From the NCBI GenBank assembly GCA_030430075.1, contig JAUIGN010000010.1:124001-188000 (forward strand): DNA of 64,000 nucleotides. The letters are read 5' to 3'. Under the pieces are notes generated by a model. The model did not search any database. It had not been told where the DNA came from and worked only from the letters and a program-made list of their open reading frames with translations. The number at the start of each line of letters is the position of its first letter. The first letter of the stretch is position 1. Positions 46,451 to 54,904 of this stretch are shown one piece after another. The stretch is from a bacterium (GTDB taxonomy: Bacteria > Planctomycetota > Planctomycetia > Pirellulales > Pirellulaceae). Both the position numbers and the translations under genes were made by a program.

Positions 46451-48091
46451 ATGACCCATAACTTTGACGCCCGACTCGCGCTCCTTGTCCTGAGCATGAT
46501 GGCAGCAGCCGGCTTGCCTGCTCGCGGCGCGGACGACGTGCCGACGCGTGTCGCCCGCGGCGCACGGACGACGCCAGACGCGACGGCGCCTGCTGCTTTG
46601 GAGGTGTCGACCGCGGATTTGCAATTTGCCGTCGACGATCGGGAGTCGACGAGCTACTGGTTGGCGCAAGCGGAAGCGGAAGCGGAAGCGGCGGACAGCG
46701 ACGATGAACGAGCGACGGAACCGCCGCCCCAACCTCGCGCCAGCCGTCTGGCACGGGCCGCCGCGAGGCGCCGGCGGAGCACTTATCGTTTGCCGAGCAT
46801 GTTCGGGGATTTCTATGGCGGAAGTTCGCTCCAGGTGGGTGTTCGCATGCCGTCCATCGAGATTTCCCAGATGTTCCTGGACAATGTGAATGGGATCGAC
46901 TTCTTTGTCACCAATCAGAATGACGGCTTCGGTGCGGATCCCAACCCGGCCGTCAACATCATCGTGCATCAGGCCAGTCCTACCGGTCCGGTGATTACGA
47001 TGAGCAACGGTCCGCGCGCGCCGAACAGCCCGACGGTTGCCTATCCCATCGACGATCCGGCGGCAAGCGGCTTCTTTCCGCCGGAGGCACCGGGGCCGGG
47101 CACGATTGTCTTCCTGGGCGGCACGGCTTTCTTTGCCGGGGGAGATCCAGCCCAGGCAATTGGCAACGGAGAGAATTGGGGCCTCCAATACAGCCACCAA
47201 TTCACGCCCGACCCGGTTCTGGTCAACCTGCCGAACGGGGGCGGCGCGGTGCGTCGAATCAAGATTGCGGAGAACAACAGCCCGATTCCGCGTGATCGAT
47301 TCATCTTCAACTACAATTTCTTCAACGATGTCTTTACCGGGATTGGCGACGTGAATCGCTATTCGTTCGGCTTCGAGCACACGCTCTGGAGCGAAAGTAA
47401 CTCGATCGAAGTGCTATTCCCGATGGCGTCGTCACTGGACGTCGACCAGATCGCCGGCGGCGCACGATCCACCGACACCGAGTTTGGTGATCTGACACTC
47501 GTCTACAAACACCTGCTCTGGCAGCAGGACGATTTTCTCGTCTCAGGCGGTCTGGGAATGACCGTTCCGACCGGTGACGATGCAGGCATCTTCGCGACCA
47601 CCGGCCGGCAGATTGTCGATCTGCAGCATGAGAGTACGCATATTCTGCCCTTCCTGGCCATGTTGCATACCTACGAGTCCGGTTGGTATTGGCAAGCCTT
47701 CCTGCAGTTTGATTTCGATGTCAATGGAAATCCGCTGAGAGCGGACACCAGCGGCACTTCACTGCAGCCCGTCGGCGTCCTGCAGGATCAGTCCCTGATG
47801 TTCGTCGATGTGGGCGCCGGCTATTGGTTGACCGACCCCAACGCCGGTACGCCGGCCGTCGCCGCCACCGCGGAACTCCATTGGACCGGCACACTGCAAG
47901 ACGCCGACACCGTGAACGCGGACGGCTTGAATGTGACCAGCCTGGTCAACCGCTATGACGTTCTCAACCTATCGCTCGGCGCCAGCGTCCTCGTAAACGA
48001 CAGTTTCACCATCCGACCGGCAATGGTGGTGCCGCTGCATGACGATCAATTTGACTACGAAGCGATGGTGCAGATGAACTTCTGGCGCTAA
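46451..48091 (+). CDS. Probable outer-membrane beta-barrel protein
   Basis: 546 residues from the ATG at 46451 (a GTG two codons earlier is weaker). A signal peptide (RLALLVLSMMAAAGLPARGA) is followed by an acidic stretch and a basic patch (RLARAAARRRRS) near 105. The rest is beta-rich with alternating hydrophobic strands typical of porin-like barrels: FIFNYNFFNDVFTGIGDVNR, YSFGFEHTLW, FGDLTLVYKHLLW, LVSGGLGMTVPTGDDAG, MLHTYESGWYWQAFLQFDFD and a last strand ending MVQMNFWR. Many planctomycete proteins share this arrangement; substrate unknown. It lies 230 bp after the kinase gene. Confidence 0.75.
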   Translation: MTHNFDARLALLVLSMMAAAGLPARGADDVPTRVARGARTTPDATAPAALEVSTADLQFAVDDRESTSYWLAQAEAEAEAADSDDERATEPPPQPRASRLARAAARRRRSTYRLPSMFGDFYGGSSLQVGVRMPSIEISQMFLDNVNGIDFFVTNQNDGFGADPNPAVNIIVHQASPTGPVITMSNGPRAPNSPTVAYPIDDPAASGFFPPEAPGPGTIVFLGGTAFFAGGDPAQAIGNGENWGLQYSHQFTPDPVLVNLPNGGGAVRRIKIAENNSPIPRDRFIFNYNFFNDVFTGIGDVNRYSFGFEHTLWSESNSIEVLFPMASSLDVDQIAGGARSTDTEFGDLTLVYKHLLWQQDDFLVSGGLGMTVPTGDDAGIFATTGRQIVDLQHESTHILPFLAMLHTYESGWYWQAFLQFDFDVNGNPLRADTSGTSLQPVGVLQDQSLMFVDVGAGYWLTDPNAGTPAVAATAELHWTGTLQDADTVNADGLNVTSLVNRYDVLNLSLGASVLVNDSFTIRPAMVVPLHDDQFDYEAMVQMNFWR

Positions 48092-48168
48092 CCCGGATCA
48101 CTGGTGGACGATTCACGATTCACGGCTCGCCACGATTCGAACTCAAGCCCGGCGCAAGTCTGACCAAT

Positions 48169-48283
48169 GCTCGCCGCGGCTCTCAACCACGCTCGGCGCG
48201 GGTCTCAACCATCCTCGTCGCGGCTCTCAACCACGCTCGGCGCGGGTCTCCGACCCCGCCGAAACCGCCGACCGAAGGTCTCC
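48169..48283 (+). repeat. REP-like 49-bp element (site B) with 22-bp tandem flank
   Basis: Three 22-bp units (48169, 48191, 48213), all variants of CTCGGCGCGGGTCTCAACCA, precede the 49-bp element at 48235-48283. Versus site A the element has two substitutions, both in loops or between the stems (TCC instead of TCT loop). It sits between the 3' ends of the outer-membrane-type gene and moeA. Confidence 0.9.
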
Positions 48284-48345
48284 CCTCCCGATCGCGTCTT
48301 CCATTCTGAGCCACGGTCCGCTGCAATCCCGGCCCGCAGCCCTAC

Positions 48346-49617
48346 CTACGGCAGGACAGCAACATCGATCAGGTCGCCGGCCTGGTAGCTCCGCTCTTCC
48401 TTGGGGAAACAGGCGAGGCAGTTGGCGTGGCTGAGTGTGCGAAGGTCGGCCGATCCTTGCCAGGCGAGAATCTCGACATTTGCGGGCCCGTCCGGCGGCG
48501 AGCTTCCTTCGGCCACTGCGAAGCGGGCGGGGAAGAAGGTGGGTCGACCGCCGCGATGATGATGATCATTGGCCAGGCGTGCTTGTCGAGTGGCCAATTG
48601 ATCGGCGTTCCGGCCGCTCAGGCGGGCGATGGCGGGACGGACGAACAGTTCGAAGCAGACCAGGCTGCTGACCGGATTGCCGGGAAGCCCGAAGACCAGC
48701 TTGTCGCCGTCCGCGTTCGGCAGCACGCCGAACCACACCGGCTTTCCCGGTTTGAGGTCGACCTTGTGGAACACCTGTTCGACGCCCAGCGACTCCAGCA
48801 CGCTCGGCACCAGATCCAGGACGCCTGCCGAAACGCCTCCCGAGAGGACCAGCACGTCTGACTCAAGGCCTTGGGTAACCAACGTCTGCAGTTCATCACG
48901 GCGGTCCCTGCCGATGCCCAGATCGCAAGGGCGGCCGCCGGCACGCTGGATCAGTGCCCCCAGCATCGGTCCATTGCTGTTACGGATTTGGCCGGTCGCA
49001 GGAACCTCTGCGACCGGAACCAGTTCGTTGCCCGTGGAGAGCACGGCGACGCGCGGCCGGGGCGTCACGGCGGCGTTATCTCGCCCCACTTCGGCCAGCA
49101 GGCCGACTTCGATCGGACGCAGGAGCGTACCCGCGTGCATGACGGTCTCACCTTTGGCAAGTGACGCGGCGCGGCGCATGATGTTCTGCCCGGCCCGCAC
49201 CTGCGACGCCGTGATGCGGACTGCGGACGGCGCGCCGCCGGTCGCATCCATCGCGCTGGCCGTTGCCGTCGCGTCGACCGGCGTCGTTTGCTCGACCATC
49301 ACCACCGCATCCGCGCCGGCCGGGATCGGCGCCCCGGTCATGATGCGCGTCGCCGCTCCCTGCGAAACGGCCTGCGTTGGATTGCCGCCGGCGGTCACTT
49401 CTTCAATGACCGACAGCACCGTGTTTGCACCGTTGAAATCAGCGCTGCGAAGGGCGTAGCCGTCCATCAGCGCCTTGTCGTGAGGCGGAGAATCGATGTC
49501 GCTGGTGATCTCCTCGGCCAACACATGCCCGAGCGTCTCGGCGAGGGCGAGACGCGCGGCCTGCCTGGCGGGCACGCGTTGCAGGACCAATTGCAGAGCT
49601 TGTTGGACGTCGATCAT
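48346..49617 (-). CDS. moeA: Molybdopterin molybdotransferase MoeA
   Basis: 423 residues, the usual length for MoeA, which inserts molybdate into adenylylated molybdopterin in the last step of molybdenum cofactor synthesis. Family motifs are all visible: DIDSPPHDKALMDGYALRS, GAPIPAGADAVVMVEQT, VLSTGNELVPV (MoCF-type), VLSGGVSAGVLD and KPGKPVWFGVL with GLPGNPVSSLVCFELFVRP. The protein is cytoplasmic. No other molybdenum cofactor genes are in the window, so it stands apart from its pathway. A GGA-type site precedes the ATG. The gene 115 bp upstream encodes a glutamine amidotransferase; the pair may be co-transcribed. Confidence 0.95.
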   Translation of the reverse strand: MIDVQQALQLVLQRVPARQAARLALAETLGHVLAEEITSDIDSPPHDKALMDGYALRSADFNGANTVLSVIEEVTAGGNPTQAVSQGAATRIMTGAPIPAGADAVVMVEQTTPVDATATASAMDATGGAPSAVRITASQVRAGQNIMRRAASLAKGETVMHAGTLLRPIEVGLLAEVGRDNAAVTPRPRVAVLSTGNELVPVAEVPATGQIRNSNGPMLGALIQRAGGRPCDLGIGRDRRDELQTLVTQGLESDVLVLSGGVSAGVLDLVPSVLESLGVEQVFHKVDLKPGKPVWFGVLPNADGDKLVFGLPGNPVSSLVCFELFVRPAIARLSGRNADQLATRQARLANDHHHRGGRPTFFPARFAVAEGSSPPDGPANVEILAWQGSADLRTLSHANCLACFPKEERSYQAGDLIDVAVLP

Positions 49618-49732
49618 GCGGTTCCGTGCGTCGCCGGCGGGAGGCCAATAGGCGTTGAAGGTGAACGGGCGGCTCGACCAGTCGGCGGAACAACTCGCCG
49701 GCCGGCTCTCCGAACGGGCTGCGGTGCGCGCC

Positions 49733-50329
<597 letters not shown>

Positions 50330-50696
50330 CGCCGTATTCTAGTCGCCTCCCCCGTTGCCCGCTATGGGAACGCATTGCCGGCAGTGGTACACTTCCCCGT
50401 CATTTGCGTTGTTGCGTTGGTCCGGTCGCGAGTCGCCCCGTTGGCGGCAAGCCCAGGGACGACCGGCGAGCGACAGCACGGCAGGCTGGGCGATGACTGC
50501 GACGCTCGCCAGCGATTGCGGCCGCTGCGGCGGAGGTGGTCCGTCCTGCCCATCGACCGACGTGGCAGAGACGCACCCGAGGCGGGAACGCGCCAAAAAC
50601 GGGTTCGCTCGTGCCGGTCGCTCGCCAAACGATTGTGCGCCGTCCGCGCATCTCACACCCGATGACTCGAGCGTTCCTATTGGCAGCAGACGACCC
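50330..50696. other. Divergent intergenic region
   Basis: 367 bp between the amidotransferase gene (minus) and the methyltransferase gene (plus). It should hold both promoters. I see no repeat, RNA gene or convincing promoter pair. Confidence 0.5.
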
Positions 50697-52250
50697 ATGA
50701 GCACCGACCGGACCCAGATCAGCGATTACGACGCGGTTGACTTCCCGAGCCTTCCGTTTGCTGCCTCGCATCCGGACCGCCTGGCGACGCAGGGCCTGCT
50801 GTTCGGTATGGAACCTGCCGATACCGAGCATTGTCGCGTCCTGGAAATCGGCTGCGGCGCGGGGGGCAACGTTTTGCCGATGGCGGCTGGGTTGCCGGAA
50901 AGCCAGTTTGTCGCCATCGATCTCTCAGAATCTCAGATTGCCCAAGCCCGGCAGGTTGCGGAAGCGGTCGAGCTGACCAATGTGACACTGAAGGCCGTTG
51001 ATCTGATTGACCTCGATTCCAACCTGGGCACATTCGACTACATCATCTGTCACGGCGTCTATTCCTGGACCACGGAGGCGGCGCGGGAAAAGATTCTGAC
51101 ACTCTGCAAGGAGATGCTGGCGCCGCAGGGAATCGCCTACGTCAACTACAACACCTATCCCGGCTGGCACGTGCAGGGCATGGTCCGCGACATGATCAGC
51201 TACCATGCGAACCAGTTCGACGATCCGCAGCAACGTACCTCGCAAGCCCGTGCCATGATCAACTTTCTGGAGACGGCGCTGGGGGGCGACCAATCGTTGT
51301 ACAGCCAGCTCCTGCGGACGGAACTGCAGGCGTGCCGGTCCTACTCGGATGGCTTTCTGTTCCACTCGCAACTCAATGTGGTCAATCATCCCTGCTATTT
51401 GCACGACTTTGTCCGCCGCGCCGAACGGGCAGGGTTACAGTACCTGGGAGACGCCGATCTCGCACAAATGTGGGCAGGCATGCTGCCAGCCGAATCGCAG
51501 CAGGCGCTCCGCAGCATCTCCCGAAGCACCGTCGACTTCGAGCAACATCTTGATTTCCTTCGCAATACGATGTCCCGGCGCAGCCTGCTCTGCCATCCGG
51601 ACGTCGAGCTCGATCGAACTCTGCGAGTTGCTTCGCTGCAGAACCTCTTCGTGGCCTCCAACCTGCATGCCGATGCCGGTTCGCCGGATTCGGCAGCCGC
51701 CGTTACGTTTCGCGCCCCGGACGGTCGCTCCGTCGCCACCGCCAACCCCGGCTTCCAAGCGGCGATGCACTATTTGTCGCAGCAATGGCCGGTGGCTGTC
51801 AGGTTTGATGAACTAGGACACGTCGTCGCGGCCGGCGCATCTCACAACGGTCAGTGGCAGGAAGACTTGCTCAACTGCATCGCTGCGGGAGTCGTGGAAC
51901 TGCGCCAGCGTGTGCCTGCCTGCGCCCGCCACGTCTCGGAGACGCCGCGAGCGACGCGACTTGCCCGCTACCAGGCCGAACAGGGCGGCTTCATTGCCGA
52001 TCTGCGGCATCACGCCAGGCGGCTCGACGACCTCGATCGCACACTCCTGGCGCACCTGGATGGCCAACACGATGTGGCCGCCCTGGCGAAACGCCTGCGA
52101 CAGGCGATCACTTCCGGAAAGCTCAAATCAACCCAAGATGCCACGCCAAACTCACCAGCCGACGATGAGGCGACCGTCCACTCAGCCCTCAAACGGCTCG
52201 CCAACCACGCACTCCTCCTGCATCAAGACATGCGCGACATGTCCGGCTGA
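50697..52250 (+). CDS. SAM-dependent methyltransferase with regulatory domain
   Basis: 517 residues from the ATG at 50697; 114 in-frame upstream codons are Arg/Pro-rich and not family-like. The class I methyltransferase fold has motif I LEIGCGAGGN (49-58), FVAIDLSESQI and the post-I motif FDYIICHGVYSW. A methyltransferase regulatory domain (PF10119 type) follows with FLETALGGDQSLYSQLLRTE and FHSQLNVVNHPCYLHDFVRR (about 175-300). The C-terminus (about 380-510) looks like a winged-helix/PKMT C-terminal domain with LDDLDRTLLAHLDGQHDVAA. This arrangement is known from protein-lysine or similar methyltransferases; the substrate is unknown here. The protein is cytoplasmic. It is convergent with the DegT gene. 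Confidence 0.9.
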   Translation: MSTDRTQISDYDAVDFPSLPFAASHPDRLATQGLLFGMEPADTEHCRVLEIGCGAGGNVLPMAAGLPESQFVAIDLSESQIAQARQVAEAVELTNVTLKAVDLIDLDSNLGTFDYIICHGVYSWTTEAAREKILTLCKEMLAPQGIAYVNYNTYPGWHVQGMVRDMISYHANQFDDPQQRTSQARAMINFLETALGGDQSLYSQLLRTELQACRSYSDGFLFHSQLNVVNHPCYLHDFVRRAERAGLQYLGDADLAQMWAGMLPAESQQALRSISRSTVDFEQHLDFLRNTMSRRSLLCHPDVELDRTLRVASLQNLFVASNLHADAGSPDSAAAVTFRAPDGRSVATANPGFQAAMHYLSQQWPVAVRFDELGHVVAAGASHNGQWQEDLLNCIAAGVVELRQRVPACARHVSETPRATRLARYQAEQGGFIADLRHHARRLDDLDRTLLAHLDGQHDVAALAKRLRQAITSGKLKSTQDATPNSPADDEATVHSALKRLANHALLLHQDMRDMSG

Positions 52251-52565
52251 CCGGTAGAGGGCTGGAGACATGGCCAGGCGAGGGTTGCGCCGTTGCATTG
52301 GCGATGGATGACTCGAGGGAAACGGGGGGATTGGAGACCTTCGGTCGGCGGTTTCGGCGGGGTCAGAGACCCGCGCCGAGCCATACTTGGAGACCCGCGC
52401 CGAGCCATACTTGGAGACCCGCGCCGAGCTATAATTGGAGACCCGCGCCGAGCGTTGTGCGGGATCCGCGCCGAGCGTTGTGCGGGATCCGTGGTAAGCG
52501 GATGTTGTGACCCGTGGCGAGCCAGTGATGGGTGGTCGACGTCGACCTGTCCCTTGCCTCGGCGA
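52251..52565. other. Convergent intergenic region
   Basis: 315 bp between convergent methyltransferase and DegT genes. More than half is repeat sequence: the inverted 49-bp element and its six-unit tandem tail (52333-52522). No gene is visible. Confidence 0.7.
52333..52522 (-). repeat. REP-like 49-bp element (site C, inverted) with six-unit tandem tail
   Basis: The 49-bp element lies on the minus strand at 52333-52381, one substitution from site A. On its right side are three 24-bp units (52382, 52406, 52430; the first two identical) and three 23-bp units (52454, 52477, 52500) that decay progressively. All end in variants of CGCGCCGAGC. It is the longest of the four expansions. Confidence 0.9.
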
Positions 52566-53744
52566 TCAGGCGGCGGAGGCGCTGCGGTGGGTGAAGAACT
52601 CGCTCAGGCGCGCGACAACCCGCTGTTGTTCGGCTTCCGTCAGGCCGGGGAAGATCGGCAGGTTGAGGATTTCTTCGGCGGCCCGTTCGGATTCAGGCAA
52701 GCTCCCTTTGCTGTAGCCGAGCGACTCGAAGCAGACCTGCAGGTGGAGCGGGACAGGATAGTAGATTTCCGAACCGACCTGGCCCTCGGCGAGCCACGTT
52801 CGCAGCGCATCGCGTTGGCCGTCGGGTACGCGGACCGAATACTGGTTCCAGACGTGCCGCGAACCGGGATGGCTCGCCGGCAACTGCAGTTGGTCGGTGA
52901 GCCCCGCCTCCAAGAGCAACTGCCCATAGCGGGCCGCGTTCTTTTGGCGTGCCTCGGTCCAGCAATCCAGATGCTGTAACTTGACTCGCAGCATCGCCGC
53001 CTGAATCGTATCCAGGCGACTATTGATCCCCACCACCTGATGATAGTAGCGGGGTTGCATGCCATGCGAGGCGTAAAGGCGAAGCTGTTGCGCGAATTCG
53101 CCATCGTTGGTGGTCAGCATTCCCCCGTCACCACAGCCGCCCAGGTTCTTGGTCGGGTAAAAGCTGATGCAGCCGACGTCACCCCAGGAACCGGCGGCGC
53201 GGCCTTCGTAGGCTGCCCCGATGGCCTGTGCCGCATCTTCGATCACGCGCAACCCATGCTTCTGGGCAATGGCGCAGATGGCCGGCATGTCAGCGCATTG
53301 GCCAAACAGGTGGACGGGGAGGATCGCTTTAGTTCGTGGAGTCACCGCGGCCTCGATCGCCGCGGGATCGATGTTGTAGCTGACCGGGTCGATGTCCGCA
53401 AAGACAATCTTGGCACCGAGCCGCCACACCGCGCTGGCCGTGGCAAAAAACGTGAAGCTTGGCAGAATCACCTCGTCACCGGCGCCGATTTCCATCGCCA
53501 TCAGGGCCAGCAGCAGTGCGTCGCTTCCAGAGGCACAACCCACGGCGTGTTCCGTATGCGAGTATGCGGCGATTTCCCGTTCCAGTTCCGTCACATCGGG
53601 GCCATGCAGGAAGCGGCCGGAATCGTAGACGTCGGCCACGGCTGCTAGCATCTCCTCGCGCAGCGGTTGATTGTCACGGCTGACGTCAAGCAGCGGAACC
53701 GATGGTTGATTGGTATTGGCGGCAGATTCAGACGAGTTGGACAT
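52566..53744 (-). CDS. DegT/DnrJ/EryC1/StrS-family PLP aminotransferase
   Basis: 392 residues from the ATG at 53744; the 33 codons before it are unlike the family. PLP-dependent sugar aminotransferase: the Schiff-base Lys is K199 in SFYPTKNLGG, the PLP-ring region is IEDAAQAIGA (168-177), and GCASGSDALLLAL is the phosphate-binding start. These enzymes transaminate nucleotide-linked keto-sugars for lipopolysaccharide, polysaccharide or modified-sugar synthesis. No other nucleotide-sugar gene is adjacent, so the exact product is not known. It is convergent with the methyltransferase gene and 234 bp downstream of the C39-like gene's stop. Confidence 0.94.
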   Translation of the reverse strand: MSNSSESAANTNQPSVPLLDVSRDNQPLREEMLAAVADVYDSGRFLHGPDVTELEREIAAYSHTEHAVGCASGSDALLLALMAMEIGAGDEVILPSFTFFATASAVWRLGAKIVFADIDPVSYNIDPAAIEAAVTPRTKAILPVHLFGQCADMPAICAIAQKHGLRVIEDAAQAIGAAYEGRAAGSWGDVGCISFYPTKNLGGCGDGGMLTTNDGEFAQQLRLYASHGMQPRYYHQVVGINSRLDTIQAAMLRVKLQHLDCWTEARQKNAARYGQLLLEAGLTDQLQLPASHPGSRHVWNQYSVRVPDGQRDALRTWLAEGQVGSEIYYPVPLHLQVCFESLGYSKGSLPESERAAEEILNLPIFPGLTEAEQQRVVARLSEFFTHRSASAA

Positions 53745-53978
53745 GGTTTTCGCCGAGATAAGTGGGTGCACTGGCTGAGATACCTCGCGGTTCGGCGATG
53801 CACATCCGATGGTTGCCGCGAGCGGACGGTCCTTGTGCATCACGATCCGTGTGAGTCAAGGTGCGGGAGAATAGAATCGCGGCGGTGATCTCGTCAAGGT
53901 CGTTCGGCCGACCGAGCAAACGACGCGCATTTCTCGCTTCCTTGTGGCCCCGAAAGACGTCTCGTCGCCAACCGGGCT

Positions 53979-54827
53979 TCAAGGCCGTTCGACGAGCCGA
54001 ATGGCGAGGCCCCGAAAGAGCATCGAAAAATTCTCCCGCGACCACCGTTCCTGGCCATAGCCCGGTGCGGGGTCCGCCACGATCAATCCTGAAGGCGTCG
54101 TGGTACCAACAAAGACGACGGAATGATCAACACCCGGTATCCAGCCCCATTCCCGCCTCAACTCCAGCGAGGAATCCTTGGCGTCCAGTCCGACACTGAT
54201 GATCGCCGGCTCCCGCATCGCCAGCACGTCGGCGGGTTCGCATTCGATCACTTCCACATGCAGCGGCGTGCCGGCCGTCTTGAGCTTCAGACCCCGGTAG
54301 AGGCCGACCCAGGTCGTCCCTTCCCGTGTCAGGCAAAGATCGGCCATCTCCTGTTCGGTCGTCGTGATGCCGTGCAGCCGCAGCAACGTCGCAGCACAGG
54401 CAGGCGAACAGGTTTGGGGGGTCGACTGGACGCAGGTCTGGTTGGCATCCCACCAGTCGTTGCATTCGGGCGGTGTGCCAATCAATGGGGCAATTGCCGA
54501 GTAACCGGCGGCTGACATCAGGGCGGTCACCGCCAGCGTCTTGCGGACCCAGTGGCCCGGAATTCTCCGCCAGGCCAGCCCGCCCAGGAACCCGGCCGCG
54601 ATGGGAAACCAGTTTCCCACCACGACCAGGTTGGAAAACGGCAGCCACCTGGCCATGCGGATGTTATCCCAGGCGAAGAGGATGTAACCGTACATGCCGA
54701 CCAACAGCACGAAGGCGGCGAGATCGGCGGCGCTTCGGGGGACCGATCGCGAAACCACGCACGCCAACCAGAAGGCGGTGACCGACAGCCCTCCGATAAT
54801 GGCGAGTCCCACGTAGAGATCAACCAA
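53979..54827 (-). CDS. Membrane protein with C39-like cysteine peptidase domain
   Basis: 282 residues. The start codon is TTG at 54827, fixed by GAGGAG 7 bases upstream. Four N-terminal membrane segments (about 3-25, 35-53, 64-84, 97-116) are followed by a domain of about 150 residues of the papain-like C39 type: Q134 six residues before candidate nucleophile C140 (QTCSPACAATLLRLHG), His235 in VDHSVVFVG, and Asp252 in VADP. Q, C, H and D all fit the catalytic set. C39 domains usually cut double-Gly leaders and are fused to ABC exporters; here there is no ABC part. It probably cuts exported substrates; it follows the PVC haem gene by 77 bp. Confidence 0.8.
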   Translation of the reverse strand: MVDLYVGLAIIGGLSVTAFWLACVVSRSVPRSAADLAAFVLLVGMYGYILFAWDNIRMARWLPFSNLVVVGNWFPIAAGFLGGLAWRRIPGHWVRKTLAVTALMSAAGYSAIAPLIGTPPECNDWWDANQTCVQSTPQTCSPACAATLLRLHGITTTEQEMADLCLTREGTTWVGLYRGLKLKTAGTPLHVEVIECEPADVLAMREPAIISVGLDAKDSSLELRREWGWIPGVDHSVVFVGTTTPSGLIVADPAPGYGQERWSRENFSMLFRGLAIRLVERP

Positions 54828-54834
54828 GCGACAA

Positions 54835-54840
54835 CTCCTC
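54835..54840 (-). promoter_or_regulatory. Ribosome binding site supporting a TTG start
   Basis: GAGGAG on the minus strand lies 7 bases before the TTG at 54827. It decides the start of the C39-like gene. Confidence 0.7.
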
Positions 54841-54904
54841 GCTTGAATTCCTTCGAATCAGGCCTGCCAGGCGAGCGGCGGCGTGTGGCGTCAAGCGTCC
54901 GCCG

